A DNA stretch of 10,626 nucleotides, from positions 1 to 10,626 of the forward strand of contig JAUYKR010000150.1 in NCBI GenBank assembly GCA_030699855.1, in the 5' to 3' direction. Within the stretch, counting starts at the first letter, position 1. The number at the start of each line of letters is the position of its first letter. The stretch is from a bacterium. GTDB taxonomy: Bacteria; Patescibacteriota; Gracilibacteria; JAUYGZ01. Made by a program: the position numbers and the translations under genes. Of this stretch, positions 6,046-10,626 are shown in pieces. The notes below the pieces were generated by a model. The model was not told where the DNA came from. It saw only the letters and a list, made by a program, of their open reading frames with translations, and searched no databases.

Positions 6046-6762
6046 CTATTCCTCCGATTCCAAAAAATCCCGAGCCTGCTCCAGGGCGGCTCGATTATAA
6101 GCATAGCGCATCCGCATCGGCCCCAACACCCCCATGACCCCGCTGCTCTTCCCCAGGCGGTACTTTGTGACCAACATACTGCAGCTTTGAAACTGCTGGA
6201 TCAGATTTTCCTCGCCGATGTACACCCGGACTTCTTCATCGATGTCGATGGTGCCGAGCAGGGAAACAAAATCGTGCTCGAGAACCTCCACCACTCGCGA
6301 GGCCACCTCCGGGTTGGCCATAAATTCCGGTTGGCGCAGAGTGTTCGAAAGCCCTAAAAAAATGGTCCGGTCGTTGTCCGGAACGGTGGCGAAGGCGATG
6401 TTGTCCACCACTCGCGCCAGAATGTCCACCGCCCGATACACCTGCTGACGATCCTGAACGGCCTGATAGCCTTCGAGAGTTTGCAGGAAGGTGGACTTGG
6501 CCGCCTTTTCTTCTTTTTCCGCCTCCTTCTTGCTGGATTCGACGAACATCCGGTAGCCCTTGGTAGTGGGGATCCTCCCCGCCGAAGTGTGAGGAGAGCA
6601 AATCAAACCCTGCTCCTCCAGCATCTGCATTTCGTTGCGCACCGTGGCCCCGGAAACCCGAAGTTGATAGTGTCGGACCACCGTCTTTGAACCCACCGGT
6701 ATCGCTGTTCGGATGAAGTTATCAATAATGGCCAACAGGATCTGCTGCTGTCGCTCTTTCAT
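6046..6762 (-). CDS. hrcA: HrcA, heat-inducible transcription repressor (short form)
   Basis: HrcA represses chaperone genes by binding the CIRCE operator and is kept active by GroEL or related chaperones. Residues 1-72 form the N-terminal winged helix: QQQILLAIIDNFI, then IPVGSKTV and SGATVRNEMQMLEEQGLI, with SAGRIPTTKGYR at 60-71. The C-terminus has GVMGVLGPMRMRYAYNRA at 208-225, the conserved closing motif. At 238 residues it is about 100 shorter than the common form of roughly 340; the central inserted region is reduced while both ends are intact, so it is a compact variant and not a truncation. No Shine-Dalgarno is visible before ATG 6762. It starts 15 bases after the stop of a small unknown gene and is followed by grpE. 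No CIRCE-like sequence (TTAGCACTC-N9-GAGTGCTAA) was seen anywhere in the window. Confidence 0.95.
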   Translation of the reverse strand: MKERQQQILLAIIDNFIRTAIPVGSKTVVRHYQLRVSGATVRNEMQMLEEQGLICSPHTSAGRIPTTKGYRMFVESSKKEAEKEEKAAKSTFLQTLEGYQAVQDRQQVYRAVDILARVVDNIAFATVPDNDRTIFLGLSNTLRQPEFMANPEVASRVVEVLEHDFVSLLGTIDIDEEVRVYIGEENLIQQFQSCSMLVTKYRLGKSSGVMGVLGPMRMRYAYNRAALEQARDFLESEE

Positions 6763-6776
6763 GAATTGGAATAAAG

Positions 6777-7079
6777 CTACTGGAACAACTGCTCAAACCC
6801 GCCTTGGCACTGGCGGACACCGGTCACCATCTGTAGGCATTCGTCGGCGCTGATGGCGGGTATATCTCGTCGGCTTTTTTTGACTCTCGCCACCCCGAAC
6901 CGACAAACAAAGACCCCCTCCTGAAACACAAAAACCATGACCGCCTCCTCGCGCGATTCAACCCCGTAGGCCTGCACAAAGTTCAGGGAGCCCTGGGGGA
7001 TGGCATCGAGGTGGTCGCAAATGGCCTCAAAGAGGTAACGAAGCTGGGAAGATTCCATGGCTTCTTTAAACATCACCAT
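6777..7079 (-). CDS. Small unknown protein, first gene of the hrcA-grpE block (about 98-100 aa)
   Basis: I do not recognise this protein. It has up to 100 residues, begins MVMFKEAMESSQLRYLFEAI, and is mixed alpha/beta in appearance: an N-terminal amphipathic helix (about 4-25), a hydrophobic strand-rich middle (EEAVMVFVFQEGVFVCRFGV, about 44-63), a basic turn (ARVKKSRRD) and a C-terminal part with two cysteines separated along a helix. No membrane helix of full length and no signal peptide. ATG at 7079 and ATG at 7073 are both possible; TAGGATG places a weak ribosome binding site five bases before the second, which I slightly favour. It is the first gene leftwards from the divergent promoter region and lies 14 bp from hrcA, so co-transcription with hrcA is likely. 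Its role may relate to that operon, but nothing in the sequence shows how. Confidence 0.7.
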   Translation of the reverse strand: MVMFKEAMESSQLRYLFEAICDHLDAIPQGSLNFVQAYGVESREEAVMVFVFQEGVFVCRFGVARVKKSRRDIPAISADECLQMVTGVRQCQGGFEQLFQ

Positions 7080-7120
7080 CCTACCACCAAGCTGCCCTGG
7101 GCGAAAAACAAATTTCCGGC

Positions 7121-7148
7121 TTGCAATAATTAAAGTGATCCGTACAAT
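7121..7148 (+). promoter_or_regulatory. Putative promoter of rpsL-rpsG
   Basis: TTGCAA (7121-7126) and TACAAT (7143-7148, five of six matches to the -10 consensus) are separated by 16 bases. The start would be near 7155, leaving a leader of about 23 bases before the rpsL ATG. The -10 box lies within a perfect palindrome. Confidence 0.55.
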
Positions 7149-7155
7149 AGTACGG
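7140..7155. promoter_or_regulatory. Palindrome CCGTAC-AATA-GTACGG over the divergent promoter
   Basis: A perfect 6-bp inverted repeat with a 4-bp centre covers the rpsL -10 box. On the opposite strand its centre gives TACTAT, a four-of-six -10 match that could serve the leftward operon. The flanks continue the symmetry loosely (AAAG to the left, CTTT to the right, with a 2-base offset). Its position suggests an operator for a dimeric regulator, but no regulator is identified. It does not resemble CIRCE. Confidence 0.45.
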
Positions 7156-7177
7156 CTCTTTAAGCAGCAACCGAAAC

Positions 7178-7591
7178 ATGCCTACCATCAATCAGCTTAT
7201 TCGCAAGGAAAGGAAGCGAAAGGCAACAAAATCCAAGTCTCCCGCCCTCCAGTCGCTCTTCAACACCCTCCGCAACCGTCCCGTAAGTATGTCGAGAGGC
7301 TGCCCACAAAAGCGTGGAGTCTGCACCAAGGTAACCACCATGACGCCCAAGAAGCCGAACTCGGCTCTGCGAAAAATCGCCAGAGTCAAACTTACCAATG
7401 GTTATGAAGTTACCGCCTATATCGGCGGCGAAGGGCACAACCTGCAAGAACACTCCGTGGTAACTATTCGAGGCGGCAGAGTAAAGGACCTCCCCGGCGT
7501 GCGCTACCACGTGGTTCGCGGCCGGCTCGACTGTGAAGGAGTCAAGGATCGCAAGCGCGGCCGATCCCTCTACGGCACCAAAAAATCTTAA
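7178..7591 (+). CDS. rpsL: Small ribosomal subunit protein uS12
   Basis: uS12 sits at the decoding centre of the 30S subunit and helps control accuracy. The 137-residue product has the standard N-terminus MPTINQLIRK, then CPQKRGVCTKVTT (42-54), TPKKPNSALRK (56-66), YIGGEGHNLQEHS (81-93) and GGRVKDLPGVRYH (99-111). The lysines linked to streptomycin resistance (TPKKPNS and RVKDLPG) are wild type, and the aspartate that is methylthiolated in many bacteria is present. Compared with the 124-residue E. coli protein there is an insertion of about 15 residues (26-40, SLFNTLRNRPVSMSR) between SPALQ and CPQKRG. I recall similar insertions in CPR bacteria. There is no Shine-Dalgarno before the ATG at 7178. 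rpsG follows at 10 bp. Confidence 0.99.
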   Translation: MPTINQLIRKERKRKATKSKSPALQSLFNTLRNRPVSMSRGCPQKRGVCTKVTTMTPKKPNSALRKIARVKLTNGYEVTAYIGGEGHNLQEHSVVTIRGGRVKDLPGVRYHVVRGRLDCEGVKDRKRGRSLYGTKKS

Positions 7592-7601
7592 ATTTCTCCT
7601 C

Positions 7602-8057
7602 TTGGTCAAGCATACCCCCAAGTTCGTCCCCAAGGACTCCACGGAGCTGAGCGAAAAGTTCGTCAGCTACATCATGAGCGATGGAAAGAAGACCACCGCT
7701 CGCCGCGTCTTCCATGACTGCCTCAAGATTATCGAAACCCGCGGCTACAAGAGCCCTGCTCAGACTTTTGAAAAAGCGGTTCGTAACGTAACCCCGTCTT
7801 TAGAGGTTCGAGCCAAGCGCATCGGCGGATCGGTCTATCAAATTCCGGTGGAGGTTCAGCCAAAGCGGCAGCTCGCCCTTTCCTTTCGATGGATCATCGG
7901 CGCCGCCAAGGGAAAGAAGGGGTCCGGTCTGGCCCGCCGCCTGGCCGACGAGATTATCGAAGCTTGTGAGGGCACCGGAACGGCCATGAAGAAGAAAGAC
8001 GATGTCTTCAGGATGGCTCAGGCCAATAAGGCCTTCGCCCACTTCGCCAGGTACTAG
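7602..8057 (+). CDS. rpsG: Small ribosomal subunit protein uS7
   Basis: uS7 nucleates assembly of the 30S head and contacts E-site tRNA. Family motifs are clear: FVSYIMSDGKKTTARR (15-30 or so), VTPSLEVRAKRIGGSVYQIP, RWIIGAAKGKKG, and the C-terminal KKKDDVFRMAQANKAFAHFARY region split over residues about 130-151. The frame is open from an ATG at 7533, but that would overlap rpsL by 59 bases and add a non-uS7 extension. I chose TTG at 7602, 10 bases after the rpsL stop, giving 151 residues against about 156 usually. This start lacks the usual N-terminal arginine-rich MPRRR segment, and no Shine-Dalgarno is visible; translation is probably coupled to rpsL. The gene's identity is certain and its start is not. 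Confidence 0.95.
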   Translation: MVKHTPKFVPKDSTELSEKFVSYIMSDGKKTTARRVFHDCLKIIETRGYKSPAQTFEKAVRNVTPSLEVRAKRIGGSVYQIPVEVQPKRQLALSFRWIIGAAKGKKGSGLARRLADEIIEACEGTGTAMKKKDDVFRMAQANKAFAHFARY

Positions 8058-8086
8058 CACCGATCCCCATTCTCATTTATCCTTAC

Positions 8087-8108
8087 GACCGTTACAGCCC
8101 TTACGGTC
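8087..8108 (+). promoter_or_regulatory. 6-bp hairpin just before the fmt start codon
   Basis: GACCGT (8087-8092) and ACGGTC (8103-8108) are perfect inverted copies around a 10-base loop, four bases before the fmt ATG. Only TT follows, so it is a weak terminator candidate for rpsL-rpsG. It would block access to the region where a ribosome binding site normally lies. No promoter for fmt was seen in the 55-bp gap. Confidence 0.35.
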
Positions 8109-8112
8109 TTTC

Positions 8113-9042
8113 ATGAAATACAGAGTCTTATTTCTCGGTACCAACGCTTGGGCTTGCCCCATTCTTCGCCACCTTCAGCAAACCCAACAAGTAGTCGGAG
8201 TCGTCACCCAGCCAGACAAGCCTGCGGGAAGGAAACGGGAGGTGGTCTCCTCACCGGTGAAGGTGGTCGCAGAGGAACTGGAGCTTGTCGTCCACCAACC
8301 GGAAAGCGCCGGAGAGATCGTCAGCCTCGTCCGGGATCCCTTTGATTTTCTCATCACTGTTTCTTATGGGCAGTACCTGCCGCAAAAGGTCTTGGAGATG
8401 CCGACCAAAGACGCCCTGAACGTTCACCCCTCCCCCCTCCCCCGCTACCGCGGCGCCACCCCCATGCAATCCGCGCTTTTAAATGGGGACAAAGAAACCG
8501 GCGTGAGCATCATCCGCATGGTGAAGGAAATGGACGCCGGCCCGGTATTCGCGCAAGAGCGCTTCGCCTTACCGCCGGGAACAAACTATCCCGCGCTGCA
8601 GGAGGTTTGCTCACTGGTTGGAACAACCCTCCTGAGCTCGGTTTTAAAGACCCATGACTCCATCACTCCAAAAAAACAAAATGAAGCTCTCGCCACCCAC
8701 TGCGGCAAAATACGCAAAGAGGATGGTGAGCTTCGCTTCGACCAAGATGGAGCTGAGCAAATATATCGCAAGTGGCTGGCTTACAACCCCTGGCCGGGTA
8801 TCTTTTTTTCTTTTAAAGATCAAAAGCTTTCCCTCACGAAAATCATCCCCCACCCCACCCGCCAAGAACTCCTGCCACCAGGAACCATTTTCCAGGACGG
8901 CGAACGGGTTTTTGTACAAACCATCCGCGGCTGTTTGGAAATCCAGGAAGTTCACCTGGCCGGAAAAACACCGATGGTCATCCGGGACTTCCTTCACGGC
9001 CACCCCACCCTTATTCAAGCCCGACTGAAAACAAGTGTATGA
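8113..9042 (+). CDS. fmt: Methionyl-tRNA formyltransferase
   Basis: Fmt transfers a formyl group from 10-formyltetrahydrofolate to the methionine on initiator tRNA, which lets translation start. The 309-residue product is normal for the family. The N-terminal Rossmann-like domain begins YRVLFLGTNAWACPIL, followed by QPDKPAGRKREVVSSPVK (33-50). The catalytic triad is Asn103, His105 and Asp141, within NVHPSPLPRYRGATP (103-117) and KEMDAGPV (138-145). The C-terminal tRNA-binding domain has THCGKIRKEDGEL (195-207) and YNPWPGIFFSF (224-234). I chose ATG 8113, because a start at 8002 would lie inside rpsG and add 37 residues unlike Fmt. There is no Shine-Dalgarno. Its stop overlaps the start of the flippase by four bases (ATGA), so the two are probably translated together. 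Confidence 0.98.
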   Translation: MKYRVLFLGTNAWACPILRHLQQTQQVVGVVTQPDKPAGRKREVVSSPVKVVAEELELVVHQPESAGEIVSLVRDPFDFLITVSYGQYLPQKVLEMPTKDALNVHPSPLPRYRGATPMQSALLNGDKETGVSIIRMVKEMDAGPVFAQERFALPPGTNYPALQEVCSLVGTTLLSSVLKTHDSITPKKQNEALATHCGKIRKEDGELRFDQDGAEQIYRKWLAYNPWPGIFFSFKDQKLSLTKIIPHPTRQELLPPGTIFQDGERVFVQTIRGCLEIQEVHLAGKTPMVIRDFLHGHPTLIQARLKTSV

Positions 9043-10553
9043 ACATCGCTCAAAAAATTCTCTCCAACACCGCCATCCAGGTTTTCGGGAAGCTCGTCAC
9101 CGCCGTGATTTCCGTACTGATTATCAAGGCCATTACCTCCCTGGAGGAGGTCCCTGGTTTTGAAGGCTTGCCAGCAGAATACAAGCTGATCTACACCTAT
9201 CTGATGTTCTTTGGTATCCTGGCTGATTTTGGGCTCTTCACCATCGCGGTGCGAGAGATGTCTCATGCGGACAATGCAAAAGACCAGGAGTTTGTGCTGG
9301 GAAACATCTTCGGAATGCGCTTATTTACCATCCTCCTCGCCATGACGCTGGCTTCCGGAGCCGTCTTCCTGATTCCCCTGGAAAACTATACCTGGAACGT
9401 GAAGGTGGGCGTGGTTATCGCCGCCATCACCACGGTCTTCACCATGCTCGCCAGCACCACCTCTTCCATTCTTCAGGTCAAGTTAAAGATGGGCTGGCCA
9501 ACCCTGGCCATCGTGTTGGGAAAAGTGGTAATGGCCGCTTATATTATCTGGACCGTTTCCCACTTCTCAACCCTACCAAACGCCTTCTTCCACCTCATCT
9601 ATGCTGGGGTTTTCGGCTCCGCCCTAACCTTTCTAGTGACATTTTTGACGACCAGGAGCGTCTTCCCATTTACTCCACGCTTCAATCTCCACTTTTGGAA
9701 AAAAATCTTTAAAGAGGCTGCTCCATACGGAATCGCACTCGTGCTGGGGACGATGTACTTCAAGGTGGACGTCCTCCTCCTCTCCTTCTTCCGCGGCAAG
9801 CACGAAATCGCCATCTATGGCTACCCGAGTAATATTATTGAGATGTTACTCGTTGTCCCCATTTACTTTATGAACTGCGCCCTCCCCACCCTTAGCCAAG
9901 CTTTTCGGCAGGGCGAGGAGCGAGTAAGGCGGATTCTTTCACTTTCCTTCCACCTCCTCTCCCTCATCTCCTTCCCTATAGTTGTGGGAGGCATGCTCCT
10001 GGCGCGGCCCCTGATGAACCTGGTTATGAATGAACGCTTTCTTACGGGGAATGTCCCCGGGTATTATGGCGCAGACCTCGCCTTCCAACTCCTCCTCCCC
10101 GCACTCCTCCTCGCCTTTTTTACCACCCTTTTTAGTTTCTCACTGGTCGCTCAAGGGAAACAAGGGCGACTGCTTTGGATAAATTTATGGGGAGTGTTGT
10201 TTAACATCACCACCAATCTTCTCTTTATTCCCGCCTTTGGTTTTATTGCCGCCGGCGTTACCACTATTCTTTCCGAAGCCTTGGTGCTTTGGCTCACGTA
10301 TTGCGAGGCCCGCCCTCAACACTCGCCCACGAGAGAAACAACCACCACTCTAAAGCTTATTTTAGCCGCGGTGATTATGGGTGTTTTTGTGTGGATGATA
10401 AATCCCCACGCTCCCATATTAATCACGGTGGGTATCGGCGCCCTCGTCTTTTCTCTAAGCCTTTTTCCACTTAGGGTCTTTGATGAAGAGCTCCTAAAGA
10501 CGGCGCGGAGCGGTGGAGGGTGGATTAATAATGGTCGGAGTGGCGGGACTTGA
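9039..10553 (+). CDS. Polysaccharide/lipid-linked oligosaccharide flippase (Wzx/MurJ-like, MOP superfamily)
   Basis: This is a 504-residue polytopic membrane protein. Hydrophobic segments suggest 12-14 helices, among them about 12-32, 50-72, 92-114, 122-142, 154-174, 183-204, 226-250, 263-285, 300-328, 348-372, 380-420, 435-453 and 457-478. The N-terminal pattern (amphipathic NIAQKILSNTAIQVFGKLV, then GILADFGLFTIAVREMS at 59-75) is typical of oligosaccharide flippases and close to those I know from Patescibacteria. It probably moves a lipid-linked sugar across the cytoplasmic membrane for cell-surface glycan. Substrate cannot be told, and MurJ itself is an alternative. The start overlaps the fmt stop (ATGA). 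After the last helix a short hydrophilic tail reads into the 3' end of the convergent tRNA gene, and its stop codon lies within that tRNA. Confidence 0.9.
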   Translation: MNIAQKILSNTAIQVFGKLVTAVISVLIIKAITSLEEVPGFEGLPAEYKLIYTYLMFFGILADFGLFTIAVREMSHADNAKDQEFVLGNIFGMRLFTILLAMTLASGAVFLIPLENYTWNVKVGVVIAAITTVFTMLASTTSSILQVKLKMGWPTLAIVLGKVVMAAYIIWTVSHFSTLPNAFFHLIYAGVFGSALTFLVTFLTTRSVFPFTPRFNLHFWKKIFKEAAPYGIALVLGTMYFKVDVLLLSFFRGKHEIAIYGYPSNIIEMLLVVPIYFMNCALPTLSQAFRQGEERVRRILSLSFHLLSLISFPIVVGGMLLARPLMNLVMNERFLTGNVPGYYGADLAFQLLLPALLLAFFTTLFSFSLVAQGKQGRLLWINLWGVLFNITTNLLFIPAFGFIAAGVTTILSEALVLWLTYCEARPQHSPTRETTTTLKLILAAVIMGVFVWMINPHAPILITVGIGALVFSLSLFPLRVFDEELLKTARSGGGWINNGRSGGT

Positions 10554-10608
10554 ACCCACGACCTCTTGCACCCCATGCAAGCGCGCTAGCCAACTGCGCT
10601 ACACCCCG
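10532..10608 (-). tRNA. tRNA-Pro (anticodon GGG)
   Basis: On the minus strand the sequence folds into a full cloverleaf of 77 bases including an encoded CCA (10534-10532). The acceptor stem is CGGGGTG/CACTCCG with one G-T pair and discriminator A. The D-arm starts TAGCGC, and the anticodon stem CTTGC/GCAAG encloses the loop ATGGGGT with GGG at 10574-10572. The T-arm is GTGGG-TTCAAGT-CCCGC, with one T-G pair. It reads proline codons CCC and CCU. The last 22 bases overlap the end of the flippase gene on the other strand. Confidence 0.97.
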
Positions 10609-10626
10609 ACGACCGTAAGCCAAGCG

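Noticed and set aside
5985..6104. Longer grpE starting at ATG 6104
   Set aside because: It overlaps hrcA and adds 40 residues unlike GrpE, whereas ATG 5984 has a strong GGAGG at the right spacing.
6046..6762. hrcA as a truncated pseudogene because of its short length
   Set aside because: Both the N-terminal winged helix and the conserved C-terminal motif are present in one unbroken frame, so the shortening is internal and looks functional.
6763..7177. CIRCE operator for HrcA
   Set aside because: No TTAGCACTC-N9-GAGTGCTAA or close variant is visible; the palindrome at 7140-7155 has different arms and spacing.
8002..8112. Longer fmt starting at ATG 8002
   Set aside because: It lies inside rpsG and adds residues not found in Fmt; the Fmt N-terminus begins with MKYRVLFLGT at 8113.

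Overview
The window holds eleven genes that I would annotate with confidence plus a few weaker features. It is compact, GC-rich bacterial DNA with no mobile element, CRISPR array or rRNA. The core genes are fusA (EF-G), grpE, hrcA, rpsL (uS12), rpsG (uS7), fmt, a polysaccharide flippase and tRNA-Pro(GGG). I infer a member of the Patescibacteria/CPR. The grounds are an insertion of about 15 residues in uS12, a shortened HrcA (238 aa), a CPR-style flippase, very few Shine-Dalgarno sequences and a scattered str operon. The exact lineage cannot be read from the window, and GC content this high is not typical of most CPR.

Layout: positions 1-98 may carry the start of a divergent minus-strand gene. 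fusA runs rightwards (184-2262) from a good sigma70-type promoter. It converges on a leftward block: a 538-aa TPR-like protein (2293-3909) and a 465-aa protein with a proline-rich linker (3941-5338), both unrecognised; then grpE (5511-5984), hrcA (6046-6762) and a 100-aa unknown protein (6777-7079). A compact divergent promoter region (7080-7177) with a perfect palindrome separates this block from the rightward genes rpsL, rpsG, fmt and the flippase. The flippase runs into the 3' end of a convergent tRNA-Pro gene (10532-10608). The longest stretch without a confident gene is 172 bp (5339-5510); it holds a promoter, a heptad repeat inside an inverted repeat and a doubtful 26-codon ORF.

How the genes fit together: fusA, rpsL, rpsG, fmt and tRNA-Pro serve translation (elongation, the small subunit, initiator formylation, proline decoding). 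hrcA and grpE are the regulator and the nucleotide-exchange factor of the DnaK system, but dnaK and dnaJ are not here and no CIRCE operator is visible. The flippase is translationally coupled to fmt by an ATGA overlap without an obvious functional link. The least explained part is the pair of large unknown proteins between fusA and grpE. The pair carries three notable nucleotide signals: a stem at the start codon of the first protein, a terminator-like hairpin inside the second, and a promoter in front of the second.
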